A stretch of DNA of 64,000 nucleotides from Phycisphaerae bacterium RAS1 (GTDB lineage: Bacteria; Planctomycetota; Phycisphaerae; UBA1845; Fen-1342), in contig SMLU01000004.1 in assembly GCA_007859745.1 (NCBI GenBank), forward strand, positions 186,001 to 250,000, read 5' to 3'. Positions 1-7,955 of the stretch are shown here, one piece after another (the first letter of the stretch is position 1; the number at the start of each line of letters is the position of its first letter). The position numbers and the translations under genes are program-made. Under the pieces are notes generated by a model. The model saw only the letters and a list, made by a program, of their open reading frames with translations, searched no databases and was not told the origin of the DNA.

Positions 1-2
1 CG

Positions 3-869
3 GTCGCCCGCAAACACAACCTGAAAGTGATCGAAGACTGCGCCCAAGCCCCCGGCGCCGAGTACCGCGGCCGAAAGGTCGGCGCCATCGGCGACTGTGG
101 CGTCTTCAGCTTTACCGAGTCAAAGACGATCACCAGCGGCGAAGGCGGCATGCTCATCACCAGCGACGAGCAGATCGCCGAAGTCGTCCGCATGGTCCGA
201 AACCACGGCGAGATCATCCTCGACGGCCAGAAGGAACGCACCTACCGCTCGACGATCCTCGGCTGGAACTACCGCATGACCGAGATGGACGCCGCGCTGG
301 GTCGCGTGCAGTTCGGACGGCTCGACACGCTCAACGCGGTCCGCCGCGATCTATGCGGCTACCTCTCGCGGCAGCTTTCCGGCCTGCCCGGCCTGACGCC
401 GCCGGCGGTTCGAGCCGATTGCACGCATGGGTTCTACCTGTACGCGATGAAATTCGACCCCGCCACGGCTGGCATCTCGCGTAGCCAGTTCCTGCACGCG
501 GTCCAGGCGGAGGGGTTGCCGATCGCCGCCGGCTATGTGCGGCCGCTCTACCTGAATCCAATCTACCAGGAGAACCGCGCCGCGGCGTTCGCGTTCTACC
601 GCGGCCAGGCGCGCTATGAGAAGGGCCTTTGTGCGGTGACCGAGCGCATGCACGAGCAGGAGCTGCTGACCTTGAGCGTGCTGCGCGCCCCGGCGACGCG
701 CGCGGACGTGGATGACTTCGTGGCCGCGTTCAAAAAAGTGCTCGGCGGCGCCGCCGAGATTCGCAACGCCGGCACGATCGAAACGTTGCAGGGAAGCGCG
801 AGACACGCGCCCGGGCCCGCGCCTGCGAAGCTCTTTCCGAGCCGCGACCGTGAGGGAGCGGTGGCTTAA
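3..869 (+). CDS. DegT/DnrJ/EryC1/StrS-family PLP aminotransferase, 5' end outside window
   Basis: This is the C-terminal part of a sugar aminotransferase of the DegT/DnrJ/EryC1/StrS family. Such enzymes transfer an amino group to a nucleotide-linked keto-sugar in the cytoplasm. The motif VIEDCAQAPGA (PLP-contacting Asp) is followed by FSFTESKTITSGEGG, whose Lys is the expected Schiff-base residue, and then GWNYRMTEMDAALGRVQ, all typical of the family. The frame is open to the left edge, so roughly the first 150-180 residues are missing. The last residues (PSRDREGAVA and stop) are read inside a 73-bp tandem repeat and are probably not native family sequence. The neighbours are a glycosyltransferase and a sialic-acid synthase, so a role in nonulosonate or other amino-sugar glycan synthesis is inferred. 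Confidence 0.88.
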   Translation, partial: VARKHNLKVIEDCAQAPGAEYRGRKVGAIGDCGVFSFTESKTITSGEGGMLITSDEQIAEVVRMVRNHGEIILDGQKERTYRSTILGWNYRMTEMDAALGRVQFGRLDTLNAVRRDLCGYLSRQLSGLPGLTPPAVRADCTHGFYLYAMKFDPATAGISRSQFLHAVQAEGLPIAAGYVRPLYLNPIYQENRAAAFAFYRGQARYEKGLCAVTERMHEQELLTLSVLRAPATRADVDDFVAAFKKVLGGAAEIRNAGTIETLQGSARHAPGPAPAKLFPSRDREGAVA

Positions 870-971
870 GAACCGCTTGCTGACGCGCGCGGCTCGGATC
901 AAACGCGTTCCGAGCCGCGACCGTGAGGGAGCGGTGGCTTAAGAACCGCTTGCTGACGCGCGCGGCTCGGA
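835..971. repeat. Two tandem copies of a 73-bp palindromic repeat
   Basis: Copies start near 835 and 908 and are nearly identical. Each opens with TTCCGAGCCGCG and closes with CGCGCGGCTCGGA, so each can fold as a long stem. The stop codon of the upstream aminotransferase lies in copy 1, and copy 2 ends just before the next start codon. Confidence 0.85.
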
Positions 972-981
972 CGGGACAAAC

Positions 982-2190
982 ATGGCCGTTGTTCTCTACA
1001 TCACGCGCAGCTACACCACGCACGACCGCCGCTTTGTCGCCGCGCTCGCGGACGGCGGACACGAAGTCTACTACCAGCCGTGCGAATGCAGCGCCATTGT
1101 CTACGAGCCGCGACCGCTGCCCGATGACGTGCGGCTGCTGCGTCCGCTCAGCCGCCGGCCGCTCGCCTTCAATTCCACGGACGTGGGCGCGCCGCTGCGC
1201 CGCCTGCACCGCGTGATCGAGACGTTGCAACCCGACATCGTGCACGCCGGCCCGGTCCCACTCGGCGGTTTTCTGGCCGCGCTGACAGAGTTCCACCCAT
1301 TGATCGTGATGGCGTGGGGGTCGGACGTGCTGATCGACGCGCTTCGCGACGACGTCAGCCGCAAGATCGCCTGGCATGCGCTCTCGCGCGCCGACTTCGT
1401 TATCGTCGATTGCCGGGCCGTGGCGCAGGCCGTCCGCGAACTGGCCGGCATCCCCGCCCGCCGCATTCTGACGTTTCCCTGGGGCGTCGACCTGGCCGCG
1501 TGCACGCCGGCGCTCGAGCGGCCCGACTTTCGCGCCGCCCTGGGCTGGAGCGACAACCCCGTCGTCGTGTACGCCCGTTCCTGGGAGCCGATCCACGCCC
1601 CGCTCGATTTTATTGACGCCGTCGCACAGGTTGCTCGGCAGCGCGGCGACGTGCGGGCGCTGATGCTCGGCGACGGACCGCTCGCGCCCGACGTTCGGCG
1701 GGCGATCGCTGCTCACAATCTGGGCGAGATCATCAACTGCCCCGGCCGCGTGTCCAGCCTGCTCCTGCCGCCGCTCATGGGCGACTGCAACCTGTATGTC
1801 AGCACGTCCGCCTGCGACGGCAGCTCGATCACGCTGCTCGAAGCCATGGCCATGGGCCTGCCGGCGATCGTGCCCGACGTCGGCGGAAACCGCGAGTGGG
1901 TCAGTCAGGGCGTGAACGGCTGGCGCTACCCGCCCGGCGACGTCGATACGCTGGCCCGCACGCTGCTCGCGGCGCTCTCCAGTGAGCAACTGAGCGAGAT
2001 CGCCGGCGAAAACTTCGCGCTGGCCCACTCCCGTGCCGACTGGCGGCTCCACGCGCAGACGCTGCTCGACGCCTACGAACGCATCCTCCAGGAAGAGGCC
2101 AAAGGAGGTTTTCAACCCCATGCAATCCAACGAACTGCTCATCGGCAGCCGGCGCATCGGCCGCGATCAGCCGACGTACTTTATCGCTGA
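982..2190 (+). CDS. Glycosyltransferase family 4 (GT-B fold)
   Basis: A 402-residue cytoplasmic or membrane-associated glycosyltransferase that would move a sugar from a nucleotide donor onto a growing surface glycan. The N-terminal half carries a Rossmann-like start (VVLYITRSYTTHDRRF) and IVHAGPVPLGG. The C-terminal donor domain shows VVVYARSWEP, LMLGDGPL, and SSITLLEAMAMGLPAIV, which matches the family EX7E region, followed by GGNREWV. Length is normal for the family. The 3' end overlaps the next gene by 71 bp, so the two are probably co-transcribed. The exact donor and acceptor cannot be read from sequence. Confidence 0.88.
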   Translation: MAVVLYITRSYTTHDRRFVAALADGGHEVYYQPCECSAIVYEPRPLPDDVRLLRPLSRRPLAFNSTDVGAPLRRLHRVIETLQPDIVHAGPVPLGGFLAALTEFHPLIVMAWGSDVLIDALRDDVSRKIAWHALSRADFVIVDCRAVAQAVRELAGIPARRILTFPWGVDLAACTPALERPDFRAALGWSDNPVVVYARSWEPIHAPLDFIDAVAQVARQRGDVRALMLGDGPLAPDVRRAIAAHNLGEIINCPGRVSSLLLPPLMGDCNLYVSTSACDGSSITLLEAMAMGLPAIVPDVGGNREWVSQGVNGWRYPPGDVDTLARTLLAALSSEQLSEIAGENFALAHSRADWRLHAQTLLDAYERILQEEAKGGFQPHAIQRTAHRQPAHRPRSADVLYR

Positions 2191-3280
2191 CATCTCCGCC
2201 AACCACGACGGCGATCTGCACCGCGCACGCCGCCTGATCCAGCTCGCCGCCGAGGCCGGCGCCGATGGGGCCAAGTTTCAGCACTTTCGCGCTCCCCGAA
2301 TCGTCAGCGACGTGGGCTTCCGCGCGCTGGGCCGGCAGGTGTCGCACCAGGCGCGCTGGAAGAAACCCGTCAGCGCGGTCTACGCCGACGCCTCCCTGCC
2401 CTGGGAGTGGACCGTCGAGCTCAAGGCCGCCTGCGACAACGCCGGAATCGACTTCTTCTCCACGCCCTACGACTTCGAAGCCGCGGACATGCTCGATCCG
2501 TACGTGCAGGTCTTCAAGCTCGGCTCCGGCGACATTACCTGGCTGGAGATGCTCACGCACGTGGCCGGCAAGGGAAAACCGGTCATTCTCAGCAGCGGCG
2601 CGTCCGACATTCTCGACGTCCAGCGGGCGGTCCGCACTGTCGAAAAGATCAACCCGCAGCTCGCCTTGCTCCAGTGCAACACGAACTACACCGGCGACGA
2701 CGACAACTTCAATCACATTCACCTGAACGTGCTGACGACATACCACACCATGTTCCCCGGCGTCCTCACCGGACTCTCCGACCATACGCCCGGCTGCGCC
2801 ACAGTGCTGGGCGCCGTCGCGCTCGGCGGGCGCATCATCGAGAAACACTTTACCGACGACGCGCGCCGCGAAGGTCCCGATCACGGCTTCTCCATGACGC
2901 CGCACACCTGGCGCGAAATGGTCGACCGCACGCGCGAGCTGGAGCGCGCCCTGGGCAGCCCGCAGAAATTTGTCGCCGGCAATGAGCGCGACACGGTCGT
3001 TGTGCAGCGCCGCTGCGTTCGTGCGGCCCGCGATCTGCCGCCTGGAACCGTGCTGACGCGCGACATGCTCGACGTGCTCCGCCCCGCCCCGGAAGGCGCC
3101 GTCAACCCGTTTGAAATCGACCGCCTCCTCGGCCGAACGCTGGCCGCCCCGCTCGGCGCCGGACAGCACCTGACCTGGTCGCACGTCGCCCCGTTGCCGG
3201 CCGCGCCGCCGCGGGCGGACAACCGGGCGGTGGCGCCCGCCGCCCGGGCGCCGTCCCAAACCCACGCGGCGGCCCACTGA
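2120..3280 (+). CDS. NeuB/SpsE-family N-acetylneuraminate (sialic/legionaminic acid) synthase
   Basis: A 386-residue synthase expected to condense phosphoenolpyruvate with an N-acetylated hexose to give a nine-carbon nonulosonic acid. Family signatures are FIADISANHDGDL near the N-terminus, AGADGAKFQ, the barrel motifs ILSSGAS and LSDHTPG, and EKHFTDD followed by GPDHGFSMTP. A C-terminal SAF (antifreeze-like) domain is visible from about residue 290 (CVRAARDLPPGTVLTRDMLDVL). The ATG at 2120 was chosen over upstream codons because AAAGGAGG lies 11 bp before it and family homology starts there. It overlaps the end of the glycosyltransferase gene. The Pro/Ala-rich tail after the SAF domain looks unstructured. 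Whether the product is Neu5Ac, legionaminate or another nonulosonate is not decidable here. Confidence 0.9.
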   Translation: MQSNELLIGSRRIGRDQPTYFIADISANHDGDLHRARRLIQLAAEAGADGAKFQHFRAPRIVSDVGFRALGRQVSHQARWKKPVSAVYADASLPWEWTVELKAACDNAGIDFFSTPYDFEAADMLDPYVQVFKLGSGDITWLEMLTHVAGKGKPVILSSGASDILDVQRAVRTVEKINPQLALLQCNTNYTGDDDNFNHIHLNVLTTYHTMFPGVLTGLSDHTPGCATVLGAVALGGRIIEKHFTDDARREGPDHGFSMTPHTWREMVDRTRELERALGSPQKFVAGNERDTVVVQRRCVRAARDLPPGTVLTRDMLDVLRPAPEGAVNPFEIDRLLGRTLAAPLGAGQHLTWSHVAPLPAAPPRADNRAVAPAARAPSQTHAAAH

Positions 3281-3283
3281 GAA

Positions 3284-3368
3284 CCGAGCCCCAAGCGCAA
3301 GCGCGTGGGCGTTTTCAGAGTTGGGTGACACGCGCACAAATTCCCGCGCGCTCGCGCTTGGGGCTCGG
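3284..3368. repeat. Inverted repeat following the NeuB-like gene
   Basis: A 15-bp arm CCGAGCCCCAAGCGC at 3284 is matched by GCGCTTGGGGCTCGG at 3354, separated by 55 bp. It could act as a terminator or belong to the same REP-like family seen at 4092, 9105 and 22609. Confidence 0.7.
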
Positions 3369-3471
3369 ATTGAGACACCGCAAATTCTCACGAACCCGCA
3401 TTCGACCTTCGACCTTCGACATTCCCCCCCGCCTCCCGGCGACGCTACAATAACGGGCGAAAGGGGCTGAC

Positions 3472-3996
3472 ATGGCGATCGAGTTTCACTGCGACCACTG
3501 CGGCAAGATGATCCGCACGGCCGAAGACAACGCCGGCAAGCGCGGTAAGTGCCCCTCCTGCCACCAGAGCGTGTATATCCCGTCGCCGCCCGATCAGCTC
3601 CAGCCCCTGGACCTGGCGCCGATAGACGCCAACGCCGACCGCGACGAGCAGCGCCTGCGGGATGAGAGCCGCCGGCTCGCCGCAACGCTGCTGCACGAAA
3701 AGCAGACGCCCGAGCGCGGCCCGGCCGCAGCCGGCGCCGCGGCGCCGAGCCGCGACCCGGGCGTTACGCACACCGACGTCGAGCACTGGGTGGTGGATTA
3801 CGTCATCGCCATGGCCGACGGCCAGCTCGACAAGGCCGGCCGCCTGGCTCAGTCAGTGCGACAGAACATGCGACTGGCGGATGACGTGATTGATCGGCTG
3901 ATGGTGGATGAAATACTCCCCGCGAACCTGGCCCGAATCCCTCGCCCCGTTCTGATTCAGTTCCTCAAGCAGCTTCGCGAGCCCAAGAGCCGGTAG
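3472..3996 (+). CDS. Small N-terminal zinc-ribbon protein of unknown function
   Basis: A 174-residue soluble protein. An N-terminal zinc ribbon is clear: HCDHCGKMIR, then KCPSCHQSVYIP, giving two CxxC knuckles about 17 residues apart. A linker with Pro and charged residues follows. The C-terminal half (about 100-174) is predicted helical, with VEHWVVDYVIAMADGQLDKA, and matches nothing I can name. Proteins pairing this ribbon with variable tails are common in Planctomycetota, but their role is not established. ATG 3472 is preceded by AAAGGGG at about 6 bp. The gene appears monocistronic. Confidence 0.75.
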   Translation: MAIEFHCDHCGKMIRTAEDNAGKRGKCPSCHQSVYIPSPPDQLQPLDLAPIDANADRDEQRLRDESRRLAATLLHEKQTPERGPAAAGAAAPSRDPGVTHTDVEHWVVDYVIAMADGQLDKAGRLAQSVRQNMRLADDVIDRLMVDEILPANLARIPRPVLIQFLKQLREPKSR

Positions 3997-4011
3997 CGGG
4001 TCAGCTTGCCG

Positions 4012-4150
4012 GGTTGGGTTGAGTCGGCTTGGGTTGGCTCGGGCTGAGTTGAGGTGGGTTGGGGGACCGGCTCAGTTCCGCGCCACCGTCGGAACGCGAA
4101 GCGCAAGCGAGCGCAAATCGAGGTGGGCGCTCGCTTGCGCTTCGCGTTCT
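4012..4150. repeat. G-rich TGGGTTG tract plus GAACGCGAAGCGCAAGCG palindrome
   Basis: 4012-4066 contains six or more GGG runs in a TGGGTTG-like context on the + strand. 4092-4150 is a palindrome: GAACGCGAAGCGCAAGCGAG on the left and its complement on the right, with a short loop. The same palindrome recurs at 9105 and 22609. A further small palindrome reading GGCCATCCATGGCC follows near 4180. No gene is visible between 3997 and 4265. Confidence 0.8.
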
Positions 4151-4265
4151 GAAATGCGGCGCCATTACGGTAGCGTCGGCCATCCATGGCCGACGGGGGT
4201 TTTCGCGTGGTTTTTGCCCTTCGTCGGCTGCGGAGGTCCGACGCCACGGCTTCTTCGGCGGCCGG

Positions 4266-4796
4266 CTACAGGAAGTAAAGCTGCCCCGAATATTTCACCA
4301 GCCCGGCCCGCGCGACGGCCCAGTAGTAAACGTGCGGCCCGACGTAATTCACCGTGACATCCGCGACGCCCGTGGCCGGCGTCACGATCCAGAAGTGCTT
4401 GAGCGCCGTCACGGTCTGCAGCACCACGCCGCTGTTCCACGTCACCGACGCCGGCGCCGCGCTGGTCTCCGCTCCGCCGTAGTCGTCCGCCAGCCAGCAG
4501 CGCAAAAGGTGCGGCCCGGTGGTCGCCAGCCGGATCGAGGTCTGGATGGCGTTGGCGCTCTCGTCGCCGACGGTCATATTGACCTGCACGGCCGAGTCGG
4601 GCGCCAGGCGGTCGGCCAGGTCGCGGATGAAATCGGCATGGGCCCGCAGGTCGTCGTCGGAACGGGTGAGCGGGGCGCGAAGTTGCGCCAGCGCCGTTGC
4701 GATTTCGACGACCGCCGTCTCGAGCCGGTCCGAGGCGTTGGGCCCGCGGCCCAAATCCGGGCCGAAAAATTCCGTGTGCGTGTTGCCGGAAGCCAT
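4266..4796 (-). CDS. Hypothetical protein
   Basis: A 176-residue protein I do not recognise. It has no signal peptide or clear membrane helix. The first half is helical with many Asp/Arg/Ala residues (LRAHADFIRDLADRLAPDS). The second half is beta-rich and aromatic (HFWIVTPATGVADVTVNYVGPHVYYW), ending in SGQLYFL, which resembles an Ig-like or carbohydrate-binding sandwich. The start is supported by AGGAGGG (on the minus strand at 4798-4804), and a short palindrome lies just upstream. It stands alone and is convergent with the zinc-ribbon gene. Confidence 0.65.
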   Translation of the reverse strand: MASGNTHTEFFGPDLGRGPNASDRLETAVVEIATALAQLRAPLTRSDDDLRAHADFIRDLADRLAPDSAVQVNMTVGDESANAIQTSIRLATTGPHLLRCWLADDYGGAETSAAPASVTWNSGVVLQTVTALKHFWIVTPATGVADVTVNYVGPHVYYWAVARAGLVKYSGQLYFL

Positions 4797-4813
4797 GCGT
4801 CCCCTCCTGCTGG

Positions 4814-4832
4814 TTGCTAGCTATTCTAGCAA
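4814..4832 (-). promoter_or_regulatory. Operator-like palindrome upstream of the hypothetical gene
   Basis: TTGCTAG and CTAGCAA arms are separated by 5 bp, placed about 18 bp before the start at 4796. The stretch is AT-rich compared with its surroundings, as expected for a promoter/operator. No regulator is identified, so the role is inferred. Confidence 0.35.
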
Positions 4833-4931
4833 TGGTAGCACACGCCCGCCGGCCTGTCAAGTCCCCGCCGCAAGATCCCCCAGAATCCGGCGCCCCGGCC
4901 TGCGATCAGTCGCCGCCAGGTGCACCGTTTC

Positions 4932-4984
4932 GGGGAGCATCGGCGTCCCGCCGGTGCGCACCGGCGGGACGCCGATGCTCCCCA
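4932..4984. repeat. Palindrome of the GGGAGCATCGGCGTC family, copy 1
   Basis: GGGGAGCATCGGCGTCCCGC faces its complement across a central GTGCGCAC, a near-perfect stem of about 24 bp. A second full copy is at 29116. Partial copies are at 10540, 17943, 34241 and 43450. 4797-5119 otherwise holds no gene. Confidence 0.85.
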
Positions 4985-5119
4985 CGAGAGAACCCCCGTG
5001 TGACGGAATGCGGACGCCGGCCCGGGCGGCCCTCCACAGATTCCGTTGTGACCCGAAGGCCCATGCCGCTATGCTGCAATCTGGTGCAGCCGCAACCTGT
5101 GACGCCTGTGAGGGTCAAC

Positions 5120-6835
5120 ATGCCGCGCAACATCCATTCGTTCACTCGCCGCCAGCTGCCTCTTGTTTTCGCCGCACTGGCCTTCGTCGGTCGCACATCC
5201 GCGACGGATCTAGTGCTGCCCGAATTTCCGACCCCGCCGACCCACCTTGAACAGCCGGATCAGCCGCCCATCCGCGTAGAAAGCTGGACCACCTCGCCCC
5301 CGGCCGGACTGACGCGCGGCCTGATCAGCCTGGTGCAGGTCAACGTCGATCCCATGGGCGACAACGTCGTCGGCGACGCCGGCAACGAGCCGTCCATCGC
5401 CCTCGATCCGACCCATCCGCTGCGCATGGCCATCGCCTGGCGACAGTTCGACACCGTGCTCTCCAATTTCCGTCAGGCGGGATACGCCTATTCGCGCGAT
5501 GGCGGACGCACCTGGACGTTTCCCGGCGTTCTGACTCCAGGCACATTCCGCAGCGACCCCGTCCTCGCCTCCGACGTCACCGGTCGCTTCTTCTACAACA
5601 GCCTTCGCAGCAACTTCCTGTGCGACACGTTCATCTCCACCGACGGCGGGAAAACCTGGGGCAGTGCGATCCCGGCTTTCGGCGGTGACAAGGCTTGGAT
5701 CGCCGTCGACACCACCGGCACGGAAGGCCTGGGCAATCTTTACGCCGCCTGGAGCCAGAACGCCGGCTGCTGCGAAGGCAACACCTTCACCCGTTCAACC
5801 GACCACGGCCTGACGTACAGCACTCCCATCGAAATTCCGGAGCGGCCCCTCTTCGGCACGCTCGACGTCGGCCCCTTCGGCGAGCTTTACGTCGCCGGCC
5901 GTCTTCCCACCTCGTCGTCGCAATTCGCCGTCGCGAAATCGACCGACGCGCAGGATCCGCTCATCCCCGGGGACCAGATTTCCTTCACGACCACGCAGCT
6001 CAACCTGAACGGCACGCAAGGCCTGGGCGGCAACAGCCCGAATCCCGGCGGCCTGCTGGGCCAGGTGAACGTCGTCGTCGACAAATCCACCGGTCCGACG
6101 CGCGGCCATGTCTATGTGCTCTGCTCCGTGAACCCGCCCGGCGATGATCCGATGGACGTGGTGTTCTCCCGCTCCACCGACGGCGGTCAGACCTGGAGCC
6201 CGCCGATCAAAGTCAACAACTCGGAAGGCGCTTTCGGAAACGCGTGGCAGTGGTTCGGCACGCTCTCGGTCGCGCCGAGCGGCCGCCTCGACGCCGTCTG
6301 GAACGACACCCGCGAAAGCGGCCTGGTGAACATCAGCGAAACGCGCTATGCGTTCTCCACCAATGGCGGCCAGACCTGGTCGGCCAGCGTCGCGCTTACG
6401 CCGGCGTGGAACAGCCATGTCGGCTGGCCCAATCAGAACAAGATCGGCGACTACTACCACATGCTCTCCGACAACGTCGGCGCCGACCTGGCCATGTCGG
6501 CCACGCTCAATGGCGAGCAGGATGTCTATTACGTCCGCATCGGGGAGCACGACTGCAACCGCAACTCGATCGGCGACGAGAGCGAGCTCTTTCTGGGCGC
6601 TCCCGACGCCAACAACAACGGCATTATCGACACGTGCGAGCAGCTCCTGGGCGACATGAACTGCGACGGCGACGTCGACGTGCTCGACATCAACCCCTTC
6701 GTGCTGGCCATCGCCGACCCGGCCGCGTATCAGGCGGCGTTTCCATCCTGCCTGCTGATCAACGGCGACGCCGACGGCAGCGGCACTGTGAACGTGCTGG
6801 ATATCAACGCGTTCGTCGCATTGCTCAGCGGCTGA
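5120..6835 (+). CDS. Secreted sialidase-fold (BNR/Asp-box) protein with C-terminal dockerin-like domain
   Basis: A 571-residue exported protein. ATG 5120 begins a signal peptide (hydrophobic LPLVFAALAFVG, then TSA). Four Asp boxes are visible: YSRDGGRTWTF (about residue 123), STDGGKTWGS (about 173), STDGGQTWSPP (about 351) and STNGGQTWSAS (about 412), giving a sialidase-type beta-propeller. The last 62 residues form a dockerin-like pair: GDMNCDGDVDVLDINPFVLA and NGDADGSGTVNVLDINAFV, with Asp/Asn positions fitting calcium loops. Catalytic sialidase residues were not identified, so glycosidase activity is uncertain. The frame stays open upstream, but signal peptide position decides the start. 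Confidence 0.85.
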   Translation: MPRNIHSFTRRQLPLVFAALAFVGRTSATDLVLPEFPTPPTHLEQPDQPPIRVESWTTSPPAGLTRGLISLVQVNVDPMGDNVVGDAGNEPSIALDPTHPLRMAIAWRQFDTVLSNFRQAGYAYSRDGGRTWTFPGVLTPGTFRSDPVLASDVTGRFFYNSLRSNFLCDTFISTDGGKTWGSAIPAFGGDKAWIAVDTTGTEGLGNLYAAWSQNAGCCEGNTFTRSTDHGLTYSTPIEIPERPLFGTLDVGPFGELYVAGRLPTSSSQFAVAKSTDAQDPLIPGDQISFTTTQLNLNGTQGLGGNSPNPGGLLGQVNVVVDKSTGPTRGHVYVLCSVNPPGDDPMDVVFSRSTDGGQTWSPPIKVNNSEGAFGNAWQWFGTLSVAPSGRLDAVWNDTRESGLVNISETRYAFSTNGGQTWSASVALTPAWNSHVGWPNQNKIGDYYHMLSDNVGADLAMSATLNGEQDVYYVRIGEHDCNRNSIGDESELFLGAPDANNNGIIDTCEQLLGDMNCDGDVDVLDINPFVLAIADPAAYQAAFPSCLLINGDADGSGTVNVLDINAFVALLSG

Positions 6836-6869
6836 CAGCCCCGCAGGCGCTGACGGCCGGGCCGTATTT

Positions 6870-6966
6870 CCGAACCCGCCGCGCCAAGCGGCGGGTTGAC
6901 GATCGTAGGTGAGCGACGCCTCACAGACCGGGGACGTCGACCCGCCGCTTGGCGCGGCGGGTTCGG
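6870..6966. repeat. 98-bp composite inverted repeat, copy a
   Basis: The left arm CGAACCCGCCGCGCC..GGCGGG and right arm CCCGCCGC..GGCGCGGCGGGTTCGG flank a variable centre that includes a conserved GACGTC/GTCGAC. Other copies are at 31910, 36484, 44597 and 48940. It lies between convergent genes. Confidence 0.9.
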
Positions 6967-6998
6967 ACAGATCTGCCCGCCGAGCTTGCCAAGCACTG

Positions 6999-7742
6999 TC
7001 ATGTCGCGGCTGCGCGGCGCTTCGCCCGCTTGGCGACCGTGATGTTCAGCATCTCGACGAACAGCGAGAAGCCCATCGCGAAATAGATGTACCCCTTGTT
7101 CATGTGCCCGCCGCAGCCTTCGAAAACCAGCATCACGCCGATCAGCAGCAGGAACGACAGCGCCAGCATCTTCAGCGTCGGATGATGCTCGATGAAATTG
7201 CTCACGGGGTTCGCGAAGACCATCATCACCAGCACCGCCAGCACCACCGCCGCAATCATCACCGCGATGCTCTGGGCCATGCCGACCGCCGTGATCACTG
7301 AGTCCAGCGAGAAAACGATGTCGATCAGCATGATCTGCAAAATCGCGGCGGAGAATGAGGCGGCGGCTTTCTTCGGCCCGTGTTCCTCGGCCGGCGCCTC
7401 GAGCTTGTGATGGACCTCGTAGGTCGCCTTGGCGATCAGGAACAGCCCGCCCACGACCAGGATCAGGTCCTTACCGGAAAAGGCGTGTTCGAAGCTCGTC
7501 CCGCCCAGCAGCGTGAACAGCGGCTTGGTCCACTGCATCACCCAGCCGATGCCCAGCAGCAGCAGGATTCGCATGCCCATCGCCGCCAGCAGCCCGATCT
7601 GTCGCGCCTTGGCCTGCACCGCCGGGTCGAGCCGCCCGGTCAGTATCGCGATGAAGACGATATTGTCGATGCCCAGCACGATTTCGAGGCTCGAAAGCGT
7701 AAGCAAAGCGATCAAGTTCGCAGATGTGAAAAGCTCGTCCAT
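6999..7742 (-). CDS. TerC/YkoY-family integral membrane protein
   Basis: A 247-residue inner-membrane protein with about seven hydrophobic segments. The two family signature segments are intact: LSSLEIVLGIDNIVFIAIL near residue 20 and DIVFSLDSVITAVGMAQ in the middle, each with the conserved acidic residue. A cytoplasmic loop (VHHKLEAPAEEHGPKK) separates the halves. TerC-family proteins are linked to tellurite resistance and, in Bacillus, to metal (Mn) export; substrate here is not known. The start at 7742 is preceded by AGGAG at 7 bp, and the upstream open frame is unlike the family. Confidence 0.88.
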   Translation of the reverse strand: MDELFTSANLIALLTLSSLEIVLGIDNIVFIAILTGRLDPAVQAKARQIGLLAAMGMRILLLLGIGWVMQWTKPLFTLLGGTSFEHAFSGKDLILVVGGLFLIAKATYEVHHKLEAPAEEHGPKKAAASFSAAILQIMLIDIVFSLDSVITAVGMAQSIAVMIAAVVLAVLVMMVFANPVSNFIEHHPTLKMLALSFLLLIGVMLVFEGCGGHMNKGYIYFAMGFSLFVEMLNITVAKRAKRRAAAT

Positions 7743-7955
7743 GCACGGCTCCTGTCCGAATTTGACGGCGGGAGCGTAGATGGGCGCCGCGCTTTGTGCC
7801 AGCACCGCCGCCTTGTCGAACCGCTTCACGCGCGTCAGAATGCTCACTCGGAGCCGGTGTTCGACCCTCCGCCGTGAGGGAATTCTCCGGAACGCCGCAA
7901 TTCGACGGCCGCGCGGGCGCTTTTCACCCGGTCGTCCTGGCAAAGGGTCCGCATC

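Noticed and set aside
730-2157. Long minus-strand frames opposite the glycosyltransferase and NeuB-like genes
   Set aside because: Antisense shadows of clear + strand genes, composed of Arg/Ala/Gly-rich sequence with no family motifs.
4697-5119. N-terminal extension of the sialidase-fold protein
   Set aside because: It includes a palindromic repeat, and a proper signal peptide starts at 5120.
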